From: Bugula neritina | Lineage: Eukaryota; Bryozoa; Gymnolaemata; Cheilostomatida; Bugulidae | Reading direction: 5' to 3' | DNA length: 64,000 nucleotides | Assembly: GCA_964035545.1 (NCBI GenBank) | Contig: OZ037766.1 | Span: 14,993,222-15,057,221, forward strand | Shown here: positions 1 to 13,700 of the stretch, in pieces | Position numbering within the stretch: position 1 is the first letter of the stretch | How the letters are laid out: every line of letters starts with the position of its first letter | Program-made: the position numbers and the translations under genes | Notes under the pieces: generated by a model | Seen by the model: the letters and a program-made list of their open reading frames with translations, nothing else | The model's database searches: none | What the model was told of the DNA's origin: nothing

Positions 1-438
1 GCTACCCGACCGACTCGCTGGGAAAGGTTATCGAAAAGATAGTCAAGGCAGGGGTATGTAGTGTAATGTCTTATTGAATACATGATCTCCGTTACATGTA
101 TTGTCTTAGCAAATAACTGTAATGTTGAAGTGCAAAAGCAGCAAATCTAAATTGCAGATAAAGCTAGTATGTATTGCAGCTCACTGACTGTTTCATATCC
201 CTCAATGTTATCACTAGTGCACATGGCAATGTTACCAACACTGTAGGTACACAGACTAGTGGTGACTAATACTGAGAACGAGCTGATGGGAGTTGTCTCA
301 CTAAGTGACATTCTTACTTTCTTGCTACAAGAAGACTCGGTCATGAGCAGTATGATGGAGGTCACTACCTGCAGCTCTGCTCTGACAGCCCCCGAGAAGA
401 TGGCGATGTCACAGGCCACTATTGAAGCCACAGGGTAG
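1..438 (+). CDS. PRKAG: AMP-activated protein kinase gamma subunit, C-terminal exons (partial)
   Basis: Two plus-strand exons are visible: 1-53 (the gene continues off the left edge) and 247-438, ending at TAG 436-438. The first ends at a GTATGT donor and the second follows a CTGTAG acceptor. They join in phase 0. Across the junction the protein reads as the fourth CBS motif of the AMPK gamma subunit, including VHRLVV followed by GVVSLSDILTFLL; the GVVSLSDIL type of motif is diagnostic of this family. The gamma subunit binds AMP/ADP/ATP and regulates the kinase heterotrimer in the cytosol and nucleus. After CBS4 there is a tail of about 38 residues rich in Ser, Thr and Met, typical of the variable C-terminus. 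The gene is convergent with the minus-strand FMO gene. I cannot see upstream exons, so which paralogue this is remains unknown. Confidence 0.85.
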
Positions 439-630
439 ATGCGGCTTGGCTGATACTCCTAGTTGAGCTACACTTACATTACGTCTCTTTATTGGACATG
501 TTTGTGTTAACTAACTTATTTTTTTATTCTACTTCAAAAAATTTCTTTATATAAATTTTGCTTGTTTTCTTAACTTGTTCCCACATTCATTTCTATATCA
601 ACTACACTAATGGCATATTTATTAATGTAG

Positions 631-636
631 AATAAA
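631..636 (+). terminator. Candidate polyadenylation signal of the AMPK gamma gene
   Basis: An AATAAA hexamer lies about 190 bases after the stop codon, in AT-rich DNA. It is the first canonical hexamer I see on the plus strand after the gene. The hexamer is common by chance in this composition, so the assignment is weak. Confidence 0.3.
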
Positions 637-639
637 TTA

Positions 640-1742
640 AATTTTTGTGGTATCTATGTAAATCATTTAATTTTTACAATTTGTATTTTATGGAATTCAT
701 TACACTATGTGTCACATTGTTGCTTTTGTAAATCAGAACTTTTGTGTGTTGTACTCTTGCATGTAACAAAATTCAAGTAAGATCTATCCAAATAGATCGA
801 TGGGACACTTTTCTTTAATAAAGTTCGTTGAATATTGATTACAACATCATTGCAAAAATGTACCTTGGTTCTCAAACACTTAGAAATCTCACTTGCTTCA
901 TATATAGCTTTAGGAGGCGTCAAGTATTGGTACAACATTTATTACATTCACAGAATGGTCATAGAATTTTTAAATATTTTGTTGAAATTTGTTGCAATTA
1001 GATGGTCAAACATAAATATCTGCTTTCCTATTTTTTTTTCCATTGGTAATCTGTGGAGCACATGAAAAATTTCCAAAAACAGATGTGTCAGAGAAAGCAT
1101 CGGAGCAATTAAGCCAAAAAAAGTTAGCAAAAAGACTTGGGTTGTCTACACTTGTTGTAGTTTTGATATCTATTTCACAATTCTTTGCTGCATATAAACA
1201 ATAAACAAATAAACTTATTTACCTGAAATTAACAAAATATATTTGAGCTTCGAAGTCGAAGGTATTCGTTATTCCAGCATATTTATTGTCTATATAAAAA
1301 ACTTTTACCATGCAGCTACTTTATACTGGTAGACATTATTATATAAGCACTGTAACCTCTTAAATGTATTTAATGTATTTTAACATGAAGTTATTACATT
1401 TGAAGAATAAATATGTGCCATTATGAAATCAAATAAATAGAGTTAAAACTATAGAAAAATATAGATATATGCATAATTTCAAATTAAAAATTCTAATAAA
1501 ATGAAATTGGTGCTGTGACCAAACTTTTTAGTTTTAATTACTTGTTTCAATTCCTTTAGCAAAAATTTTAGTTTTTCTCAAATTAGAACAGTTCACAATC
1601 AGACTTTGCAATAAAAGTTTTTATCTTAGCTTGATTTGCAATTAAGCTCCAAAATACCAATAAATTTTCATGTAGGTAAGAAAGTGTACACTTCACATAA
1701 ATTTCCTTTCCATATTTTATGATGTCGACTGTCATGTATATT
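640..1742. other. AT-rich intergenic spacer between convergent genes
   Basis: Between the AMPK gamma 3' end and the FMO stop codon I see only AT-rich sequence with short, non-conserved open frames on both strands. It presumably contains the 3' UTRs of the two convergent genes. No repeat or RNA gene was recognised. Confidence 0.5.
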
Positions 1743-4700
1743 TTAGGAAGTTGTAGTTTCTGTTAAAGTTTCTTTATTACCTACACTGGAATAAACTGGG
1801 TGTTCATATACAGTTTCATAGCTTTCATTGCTTAGGATTTTGTAAATCGTGCTGCGCCAATGTTCATAGTTTGCAAAGCTCGTTTTTATTACTTCGAGAA
1901 TGAACTGCTGTGGAAGAGATGTTACAGGAAAGTCAGAGAGGCTTTCCTTGGCTAATATTGCAGCATACTCATGCTGACTAAAGGGCATGATATGGTAGTC
2001 TTTGGGTCTTTTACCAAGATCAGTCACATGGCGCTTGTACCAATCATCATATTCATTCTTCATTTCCTACAAGAGACAAAAGTCTGCATACCAAATGATA
2101 TTTTACAAAACATCTCACCAATGGTGAAGTTTTAGTTTAGTATGCAAGTTCCCTATTGACATATCACTTGATAGACTGAAGGCCAAGTAAACTAGAAGAG
2201 AAGTTGAGATTAACTGCACATAAAACCCTACAAATCCTATTATAATATCTTTTTAAGGCAGAATTGTACAAATATTTTGTAATTGATTGTGCAGGTTGCT
2301 TGAGAATCTTTTACCAACATGCGATAGGCAACACTTTACCCTGGTAACTTAATCCTTCGGCAAAGGAGTAGCTGCCTTCAACTAATATTATAATCTAATG
2401 TAGTCGGCCATTTTCTATGTTAGAGCCATAGCTTTTGATATTACTTAATAGATAAAAACCGCTTTTTTCTTCTTCAAGACCTACACATAAATTGTGCTCG
2501 GATATACCTCCTAAAATGCTGAAAATTTTGAAACTTCATTGCAAGCTTGTTTTCACAGTAAATATTAAGGCTTTAGTTAGATATTACAAAAAGAAAATTA
2601 TAATTCATCTGAAAGATAGTAAATTAAAATGAAATTATGATCAATATTTAGGCTTTTATATTTTGGATAAATAATATTAATGAAACTATCTGCTGCTATT
2701 TTAATTATTTGGCCATTAGCTGCTACTTTAATACTTTATTTTAGAGGTCTAAAATACTACTTAATTAAATATCTGGCATTCATATTTCTTTTCATCCATA
2801 TCACTGCGAAAGACAAAATTACAATGGCACATTATTTTGATGTTTTTTTTATATAAAATGTAATGAAAGCTTTCCCTACAGACAATAAACTAACCTCTTT
2901 GCTGACTGGTGGAATTTTCTCAGAAATAAAAGCTGCAGCTAGTTCTGCCTGAAAGCTGAGTTGGTAGAGTGCCACAACAAGTGTGTTGAGTCCAATATAG
3001 TACAGACTTGGGTGATCAATATCTACCATCATTCTATAGATATTAGTCACATGACCATCCGTTACTGTTGGTCTGCATCTGTCACTTAGAAATGGGAAGT
3101 GATACCTAAAAGGATGGTAATGAAAGCGGGATTAAAAGGCAGAAAATTTGCAGGTAATTGTGTGACTGTCCACATATATGTAACACACAATTCCTCAGCA
3201 CATGGGCACATGGGCCTCAGCTTGAACGCTTATGTATTGTAGCAGTACAACAGCTCAAGTGTTAGAGAGCCATGCAAAAATCCTTTCATGCTAGGGAGAG
3301 GTTGGTGGAGTAGTGCTGTGGAGATTATTTTATTATCGACCTTTAAATTACACTAGCTGCCATAGATAGTTGAAAATGAAAAAAATATTTATCAGCTTAA
3401 AAATGATTGTATCTTATATACTAATAACTTGAATATATTTAAGCCACATAAATCGCTGCTGAACTGTTTAATCAATCGTTAATGGCATCTGAAATAGGAG
3501 CAAATAATGTGAGCTGGTACACTTAAAAGCCAGCCAGATGTAAATATAGACTCAGTATGTCTAAAAATAGAAAATCCATGAAAATTCAAGGTTTTACAGG
3601 AGAATTTTGAAAAGAAAAATAAACATGAATTACAAATGCACTAAAGGACTTACAATCCTAAGGAAATATGTGCACTACCAACTTGTTTCGGTAAAATAGA
3701 AACAATGCTCATTAAAGAAAGTTGTAGTAAATTAAAGCAGCTCGGGCCTAGAACCTGCTCCTTCGAAGTATTTGCATACCTCAACGGTGTTATTTAATTT
3801 TCTGGCTAAAGATAGGTCAACAAATTTAATAGTTCAATAAATTTGCAAATACAGCAGCTTGCTAATTTTGAAGGGCTTGATTTGAGCAAATTGTTTAGGT
3901 AGGCTTATTTAACTAAAGTAACGTAAATAGTATGTTTAGAAGTGATGATTGCTTGCCCTGTATAAGCATTAGTGTTCAACTGTCAACCTTATAACATTTG
4001 TAAGAAAAAACCTTAAATTTATTTTTTGTTAAATCATGGTAAAGAATTACTATTCCCATTTTTAATAAGTCACATGGAATAAAAGCTTTCAATTAATTTT
4101 TCTAATCAAATTTCTATACACATGCTATTATACTAATATTATTTTGCATATTATATCTTAGTGTGTTTGCATAAGTTTCAAAACATAAAACGTTATACAA
4201 ATCTCTGATGATATATTAGTTCTAAAAAAGGATTCAAAGGCAGTTTTATTTGAATTTAGAATTATATTTTTAAAAGAACAGACACCTAATTTATAATTGA
4301 GCATTCATCAACTTACTCATAGCCTGTAGCAAATAGAATGATATCTGCCTGTATAACTCTACCATCATTTAGTATTATATCATCCCCACTTATCTCAGAT
4401 ATGTCGGTAACTTTCTCTGTATTGTCAGGAAGAGGAGAAGCTATCAGTGGGTTGTGATGACTGAAATAAATCTGCAACACAAACACTACTCTACAACAAA
4501 TTAAGAGAGAGCTCTTTTGCAGCTTGCAGTTGAATGAGAACCTTTATAATTGATGCCATGAGAGTTCAGCATTCACTGTATAGTGAACGCTGAAGTCGCA
4601 TGTTTCAAATATTTTCTTTTACATCTTAATATAAAATTACACTATGTCACCTGAGTTTCTTTCTTTGTTGAAAAATCTATTCTATTTGAGTTAAACTGAG

Positions 4701-7700
4701 AGAAGCACATTTATTCACAAGGTTATCAAATTTTTAATTTGATTATGAAAAAAAATGTTTACAACGTTTTACACTTCTAAAATAAAGACCAGATAGTTGC
4801 TAATGCTTGCTTTCAAACTTTACTGTACTTACAGTAAAATAGTCCTAATAATAAATCTTAATAATAGTCCTAATAGTCTAAAATAGTCAGTCTTAAGACA
4901 TTCAATAAGCACTCTAGATAGTTGCAAAACAAACCAAAACATAGCATAGTTAATAAAAAGGGTAATAGTGAAAAATAAGTTTGATTATAAAATTCTGCAG
5001 ATTTTATAATGAAAACCTTGTACTTCTGTTGTACTTCACACTTAGGCTATATAGTAATCCTTGATATTATATGTTCAAGCGAGCGAAATTTTTACATAAA
5101 TGGAAGGTAAAAATGCAACAGCTAGTATTCCATTTTTTGCTAAAGCCTGCGGCATTTGCATATGCTGTACCTTTTTAGGAGCAGACTTCATATGAAAGAG
5201 TATATCTAAGCCGGACACTTTTCCACCGACAATCAAAACCGTCTTTCCTTTAAAATATTCTGGAGATTGATAGTAGATGCTGTGCATTGTCTCCCCGGTG
5301 TATGTTTTCATTCCTTTGACATCTGGAATGTGAGGCTTTTCATGATGTCTAGTATTAATTATAGAAACAAAATAATAAACATAACTATGTTTAAACTACC
5401 CTATATGTTTGTTCAATCTATGTGTGCTCTGTCTTTTAGTTAATCTTGTGTAGTCAATAAAAATCGGCGTTTTACACAAAAACATATTCAACTTTTGCAT
5501 TAATGATGTATTATGCAATGGCATGCTTGAAACAAAACAGTTTATAAGTAGGTATATGTCATTTTTGTAAAATAAAAAAGGTATAGCAAATATTTCTGAT
5601 CATGTTGTTGTGTTTTTTAGGTTTGTTATTTTAGTCATTTCAGCTATTAGGTCTTGTAACTTTAATGCATTTTAAAAAATACTGATATGCTTCAGTAAAA
5701 CGTTCAAGTACCGGTAATGTATCATAATATAGATTATTAAACTACCCGTTGCAAATCACGACTGCATCAAACTTCTGTGTTCTGACAACTCCATTTGTTT
5801 CATTTCGCGTAGTCACACACCATCTTTCTTCTTCATTTTCTGTTGTGCAAGGGTCCACTTCTAATACTCGGTGTCGGAACTAGAAATGATAACAATCAGC
5901 ATATTGGGTCAGATTGAGTAGAGGGCAGCCTGAAATGAGCTTGAGGTTCAGTATTAATTGATACAGTTCATTACATTTGTCTCATTTTGATTTACCATGT
6001 TAACAGAACAGCTTTCATAGAGTTATAGTTACACAAAAGTTACAGAACATTGAAATAAATTACTGCATGTATCGGTAGTAATAGTAGTTTCACCACCTGT
6101 TCAGGTAACAGCAAAATCAGGAAATACTCAAAGTACCATTACATGGAGGTAATTTCTGCACAGACAATTAGCTAAAACTATGCACAGATGGTAAAAAGTT
6201 CTTGCAGTAGTGATATAATTTGTTGGGTATTATTTAGTGAGTACACATTTTTAATTTCTGTTTTACATTTATTCCAATCAATTAAAACTATTGAGAATGA
6301 GATTTCAAAATGAAATAGTTTATAAAGTGGGGCAGCAAAGCGATTGGCCAATACAACTGGTCACTCAAGTTTTGCTCATCACCTTGTGTGTGGCAGCTGT
6401 TTTCACTGCATAGGATTATCGCATTCAAAATTCTGATTCATGCAGCAAAACCTTTATGCTTATCTTCAATTTTTAATACCTATATAACATATTGTGGTGG
6501 CTCGTAGAGCTACCAGCAACACAATACGCAAGGTTGCGTATTGACCCGGAACGATGTACTAGCCAATTAGCTAAGCTGCTTAGGAGTGATAGTAGCAGCT
6601 TCGCGCTACTAGCTCAGTTGAGGATAGTGCTGTAAATTAAATAGACGTGCGTATTATTACTGTTGTATATTAGATTTTATTATGTATTCTTGTATTCAAA
6701 TATAACGATATCTACTCGACTTATCTCGGTGAAGTTTCTCTAGTAATAAATAGACTCTCTTGGTTGCACATCGACCCTAAAACTGAAAATCATAACAGTG
6801 GTGGCAGCGGTGGGATAGTGTACATCAAAGATGGAGACTGAAAATGCTAGAATGCAACCATCCCCAGTAGAAGGTGAGCGTAGAAATGATGTTAATCCTG
6901 TGAATCGTGAGGGAGAAGAAGCTTATAGATATTGCTTGAAAGCTCCCACCTTTACTGGGTCAGAGGATGTCGAACAGTTTATACAAGAATTTAGAGAGGT
7001 AATGGAGATTGCTCAATGGCTGCATAGAGTGGCCCTTATCCAATTGCGGAGAGCGTTGACGAAACAAGCCAAGCCGTACGGAGTGGGAACGGACGTAAAC
7101 GGGATACTGGCTGCGCTGCGGGCCCGTTTTGGCATCTCCACAATAGACGCTAGGACCAAGCTAGAGAGAATGTGCCGCACCCCGCGGACCTCGCTGCAAG
7201 AACATGCCGCGACGGTGAAGAAACTGGCGCAGATTGCGTATAGCGATCTGCCAGCACAACACCAAGAGCGTTACACCTATGACGCCTTTGTCCAGTCACT
7301 AAACGACCTGGGCCTACACCATCAACTACGAGCTAAAGGGATAACCAGAATAGAGGATGCCCTGAAGGCTGGAGAAGCTTACCTGTTGGCTACCCAAATG
7401 CATCGAGCACAACGAAACCCACCAGTAGTTGGAGTCAGCGCTGCCAGGGCTACGACAGGTCCCGAAGCCCTCCCGCTGGAAGCCGAAGTGGACCGTATGG
7501 TAGAGATGCTGGGACAACTGGTAACAATTCTGGCCGGTGCTGGCCCCGGTCAGGCCCTGCGGGTGCCCCCAACACCTGTGGGGCAGGGCTGGAGTAGTGC
7601 TGGTCAGGACCAGGGACAGAAAGGACGACCCCAATACCAGGGGGCGTTAAACTGTCACGGCCCGCGGACGCTCTCCCTCCCCGCGGGCCGCAACTGAAGG

Positions 7701-10700
7701 AGTCTGGTGGGACACGCCGTCGTCCGTCCGTACGGACACGACGGAACACTCCCCCCGAGTGGCAGGTACCACGCAGGACTAGCAGGCCCGCACAACGGCC
7801 AAGTACCTTCTCCCTGCCACTCGCCAACCGGTTCCACCGGTTACCTCGGGAAGAGGAGCCCGCCACTGAAATGGAGCCGGAAGGCCCAGTGGAGAGCCCC
7901 AAACCCCGCCGGCACCAACCTCGCCGCCGGAAACCCCGTAAACCACGGGTGAAACCCCCGCTGTCCTACCAATCTAGGACAGCACATGCGGGGGGGGGGT
8001 GAAAGTACAACCACATGGAGAGAGCTATTTCCTACCTGGAAAGGTGGCCGGTAACGCAGTCACTTTCCTGCTCGACTCCGGTTGTACTACCAACCTTCTC
8101 AGTCGTAGAGTCTTTGAGGCACTGCCCCGCCGGGACAGGGATAGAGTACGACCGTATACAGGGGAACATGGCACCCTGGCAGACGGGTCATGTATTCCCT
8201 TCTACGGTATTATCGAGCTCCCTGGGCGTGTCCGAGACCAGGCTGTACAGGAGACTTTTGTCATAAGCCAACTGGGGGAAGATGCTATCCTCGGAATGCC
8301 CTTCTTGAAGCAACACCAGTGCCGAATAGACTTCAGCAAGTCGGTGGTGCTGATGGGCGTGCGAGAACTCGCCTGTGTGGATAAGTTTGGGCGTCCTCTG
8401 GTGGGCGGTGTTCAGGTAGTTCGAAACTGCACCGTGCCTGGACGCTCCAGAGCTACTATCCACTGCCGAGTGAACAGCAACCGGATAGCCAGGCTCGGGG
8501 TCGTTGAAGGCGCGCACGAAAGGATCCAACTCGCTAGTAGTTTAAACCGACTAACTGAGCGAGGGGAGGTCTTAGTGCAGTGTGTCAACCCCTTTACCGA
8601 GCCCATTGAGCTCCCAGCTGGGTCAATGCTGGGCCGGTTCCACTCCGTCCAGGAAGAGGACGTGGGCCCGTCGCTGGGTGACGCGACGGAGACACCCCCT
8701 CGACACCCTACTCAGGGGCGAGGGGCAGTTCCAACACATCTCCGGGAGTTATATGAAACAGCCTGTGGCGGCTGCGCGAGCAACAAGGAACGCCAAGCGA
8801 TGGCGAAGTTGCTACGCGACTACGGTGATGTGTTCAGCAGCGGAGATCATGACGTGGGGCTGACTGGAGTTGTCAGACACGAAATACCGCTGACTGCAGG
8901 GACAGTCCCTGTCCGGCAACCCACACGCAGGCTGGGGCCGGAAAAAGAGAAGGAGGTTAACCGACAAGTACGGGATCTTCTGGACCGCGGCCTCATAGAG
9001 CCCGCCCATAGTGCGTGGAGCTCACCGGTCGTACTGGTCCAGAAGAAAGACGGCAGTTGGCGGTTCTGTGTGGATTATCATAAACTCAATAACGTAACCA
9101 TACAGGACGCCTACCCTCTACCTCGTATTGACGAGTCATTGGACGCCCTAGCCGGCAGCAAGTACTTCAGTACATTAGACTTGCTGAGTGGCTATTGGCA
9201 GGTCCCTCTGAGTCCCGACGCCCAGGAGAAAGCGGCGTTTATCACACGAGACGGGTTGTGGAAGTGGAAGGTGCTGCCCTTCGGGTTAACCTCCGCCCCA
9301 GCCACCTTCCAAAGGCTGATGGAACAAGTCCTTAGCGGGCTCCATTGGAAGACACTGCTGGTCTACCTCGATGATGTCATCGTGATCTCCCCAGACTTCG
9401 AGACGCATGTCAGTCGTCTGCAGGAGGTTTTCGAGAGACTCCGAGGTGCCGGTCTTAAGCTCAAACCTTCCAAGTGCGCTCTATTGCAGCCGGAGGTCAA
9501 GTACCTGGGGCACGTTGTCGGTCGAAACGGCGTGGCAACGGATCCCGAAAAGGTACGGGCGATAGAAGACTGGGTCACCCCCCAAGACTTGACCGGACTC
9601 CGGGCTTTCTTGGGGCTGGTAGGGTATTACAGGCAATACATACCGGACTTTGCGGGCATAGCACAGCCGTTAAACCGGCTCACCGCAAAGGGAGTGACGT
9701 GGCAGTGGACCCCAGTCGAACAAGGAGCGTTCGACCGCCTCAAGGGCTGCCTGCTAACGGCGCCCATCTTGGCCTACCCAGACCCCACTCTGGAGTACAT
9801 CCTCGACACGGACGCCAGTGACCAAAATGTTGGCGCTGTGCTGTCTCAAGTGCAGGAAGGCCGAGAGGTAGTAGTAGCCTACTACAGCAAGTCTCTCTCA
9901 CCCGCTGAATGAAATTACTGCACTACCCGCAAGGAGCTGCTGGCAGTAATCAAGTCAGTGAAGCACTTCAGACCATACCTATACGGCAGGAAGTTCCGGC
10001 TGCGTACGGATCATGCCTCGCTGATCTGGCTGTGCAAGAGAGCAGAGCCCTCCAGCCAGGTCGCCCGGTGGCTCGAAATCCTAGCTGAATTCTCCTACCG
10101 GATCGAACATCGACCGGGCAGGAGACACAGCAATGCGGATGGTTTGAGCCGCCGACCTGATGGAGGTTGCAAACAGTGTCTCAACATCGAGAGGAGGGAC
10201 GGAGGTCCCCCGCGATGTGAGTTAGAGACGCTGGCTCGCCATGGAGCACCGTTTGACTGGGACCAGGGTCAACTCAGACAGGAGGTTGACGAGTCCCCGG
10301 AGGTTGTACAAAACCTCCGCGCCAACCCTGTACTGGCCGATAATGTCCGAGAGCTGAAGAAGCTCCAGGAAGAGCTACCTGGAGTAGTGGCAGACATATA
10401 TCGGGCCAAAAAGGAAGGGCGACGACCCAGCGAGGAACGCATAAGACAGGGATGTGCCGAGTTCCGGCTATACTGTCAGCGTTGTGACTCGCTGCGGATC
10501 GGGCAGGATGGTCTACTGACCATTTCTCTAGCTGCCAGTGGCAGACACCCGGAAAGGAAGAGGGTGGTCTGTCCCACTGCCATCCGCCGGGAGCTGATTT
10601 GGGACACTCACAAACAGGCCCACGCAGGGGTCAAGAGAGTGATCTCCAAATTACGGCTCCGGTGGTATTGGCCACAAATGGAGCGTGACGTCCGACTCAG

Positions 10701-13700
10701 AGTCAAACAGTGTGAGATCTGCCAGGCCAGTAAGCATAGCCGTCCCCCTGGTGAAGCAGGACGGCGGAGGCTATATGCTGGTAGGCCCTGGCAAGTAGTC
10801 GCTGTAGACCTAGTTGGACCCATGCCCCTGACCCCCAGAGGCAATAGTTGGATCTTAGTACTGACCGACCACTTTACTAGGTGGGCGGACGCTCTGGCTA
10901 TCCCAGATGCGTCAGCCCCAACAGTGGCCAGGGCACTAGACCAACATGTATTCTGTTATTTTGGTCTCCTCGAACAGATACACTCTGATCAAGGCGCTCA
11001 ATTCCAGTCTCAACTGATGAGCGACCTTTGCCACCCCTGGGGAGTAAATCAGAGCCGGACCACCCCCTACCACCCTCAAGGTAACGGGGTGGTGGAGCGC
11101 AACAACCGGATGCTAGGTGATGCGCTCCGGAGTCTCCTCCTCGGACGAGGCCAAGAGGAATGGGATACGGTGTTGCCGCAAGTCATGCGTGCATACCGTA
11201 GCACCCCACACACCAGTACTGGTGAGACCCCAAACCTCTTGATGCTCGAGAGAGAGACTCGTGTCCCTGACCATCTTACCTACCACGTTCCAGAGCAAGA
11301 CAACTCGGTTCACGAGTATGCCAGTGAACTAGTGGAACGGATGAAGGCCGCACACGATATACTGCGCGAACAGCAGTGGAAGGTGCGGCACGAAGATTCC
11401 GATGAACCACCTCTCTACCAAACGGGAGATAAGGTGTGGATGGTCAATTACCGTAGGCGTCGCGGACAGGCTGACAAACTAAAGCCTAAGTTCGTAGGAC
11501 CCTACGTGATCGTCGAGGCTATGCCCAATCATACGTACAAGATTGAGCGCTCAGGACAGGTGTCTATCCAGAATGAGTCTCGCTTGAAACCGTATTGGGC
11601 TAGCCCCGACGCGGTGAGAGAAGCCCCCCCGTTGTTGGAGCCTAGGAGGCAGACAACAACATGCGGGCGACGGCGGCATGGACCTGAATACGAAGTGGTC
11701 ATACCGCCGGAAGAAAACTTGGTGAGAGAAGAGCGGCAGCTTTTGCCAACGGAAGCGTGTCCGCCACCGCCAAGTCTAATTCCATCACTTCCAGAAACCG
11801 AGCCGGTTCCGGAAGTGCAAACCCCCACGGAGGGAGGGGCTCCATCCGGAGAACAAGAAGAGGTGACCGCTAACGGTGAAGTAGAGACGCCATTAGAGGC
11901 CCCTACTAACGAACCGGCGAGCGTGTCACCCCCCCTAGAACGGGGACAGCGTACGAGGAAACCCCCACCATATTTAAAAGACTTCGTATGTGACTGCATT
12001 AGAAGCGGCACACATGAAAGTCTAGGGGAAAACCGTACGATAAAATGTTGGAGTTGTGAACCCCACGCAAATATCAACTTTTGCGAGGGCGGAATAGTGG
12101 GAGGAATTAATGCGCGTATAGCAAATAGTTCCGACCTCGTGCCTCAGAAACGATGCTCAGCCTTTTCTTATGCTGACATCGCCAGAGGCAGACGTATATC
12201 ACAACCAGCTCCAATCTTACCAAGAACGTTGAGTATGGACATTAATACCGAGTTCACAGGTAAGCCAGTATAAGTCTTGTATTCCTATCCATGGAAACGG
12301 GCTCGATGCCAGTAAATTCTGAACTAATTCAACAGATTGAATCAGAATTACTGGGAACCACGTTTCACGTGAAGGACAATGAAGACACTGTAATGGCCGA
12401 TGGTCTGTTAGACCTGGAGCTAGACACTGTTCTTGGTCAGTCCACACATGATTCACTGGTTCCTCGAGTGCATTCTAAAAGTTGTGACTCTCAGGCTAGT
12501 AACAGTCGACCGTCGCTAGAATTATGTTGTAAAGATCCACCGCGATCTAACAATAATTCTACTTTTGTAGACACACTCGCGCCCGTCTCTCCGGGCATGC
12601 CTTCTCTAGAGATGGCATGGGACCCAGAGCCGGCCCCACCAACTTCCACAACCGGACAACTGCCACCCCAGTTGGAAGCAACCTCTAACTGGATTACCCC
12701 TGCCACAGAAAAAGAGATTAAGACTCATAGAGGAGGTGACAGTAACCGCGAATGCCGCCTATGTCAGCAGCGGTTTACAACCCATCGTAGGCTGAGAGTC
12801 CACTTGCCGCAGCATTACATCACAACGTTCTGCCCCTGCGGAGAATATAGTTACAATCGTGATTATCTACTGCGTCACCAACGCACTATGCAGTGCTTTC
12901 AAGGACACGTCTATGAAGTAGACAAAGCATCATATCCCGCATTCCTTAACGCCATCAGACCCCTCATCACTGACTCAGCTCGGCTGTCTCGCCTGGAGCA
13001 AGGCTTTCCCTCCCCTCGACCCATCATCTCTGAAACCATGGATAAGCATACAAAATCAACTAACTCCCCACCTCCCAGTCCTATACGTCAACCGCATACA
13101 CTTCCCCGTGTCGTACTACAGAGGGTAGACACGAAGGCGTATACACTCCCTCCCCCACTTCCATCTTCAGAACGGAAACGACACAGACAGCAGACCTTCT
13201 CTCGTTCATCCCCTCTGGCCCGCAACTTACGTGAAGTAGAAGCTAGGGCCCGTGACCTGGAGCAAGAAGTGTACAGACTGGCACCGCGCGTGCATGCTGC
13301 ATCCAGTGAGCTCAAGTATCTACAGGAATCTATTAAACGCATGAGGCGGGCGGCCCACGACTAACATGAATCCATCTCCAACTCCATACCACTCTTCCCC
13401 CCTACCTCTCTGTGGCATTCCCTCCCGTTATGGTGGCACGTACTCTACATGTAAATAGGACTTTCTTTTACATACTTGCATCATTCATTGTGCATATATT
13501 TTTTATATATACCTGTATCTCTAATCAGTTGGCTCTTATATATACTTTTGTATCATTCTCTCTCTGCCCACTGATGTATAAGTTTTTTTTATGTGAATTA
13601 TATTTTTTATCAGAAAGAGGGCTTTCTGCTGGAGGGGGCAGTGTGGTGGCTCGTAGAGCTACCAGCAACACAATACGCAAGGTTGCGTATTGACCCGGAA

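Noticed and set aside
147-431. 94-codon minus-strand frame near the left edge
   Set aside because: It is antisense to the AMPK gamma CBS4 exon, which has clear homology and splice sites on the plus strand.
11529-12077. 182-codon minus-strand frame over the 3' part of pol
   Set aside because: GC-rich coding DNA leaves open frames on the opposite strand; there is no domain, and the plus frame is clearly Pol.
12291-13364. Envelope gene for the gypsy element
   Set aside because: There is no signal peptide, transmembrane segment or furin-type site; instead it has zinc fingers and a coiled coil.
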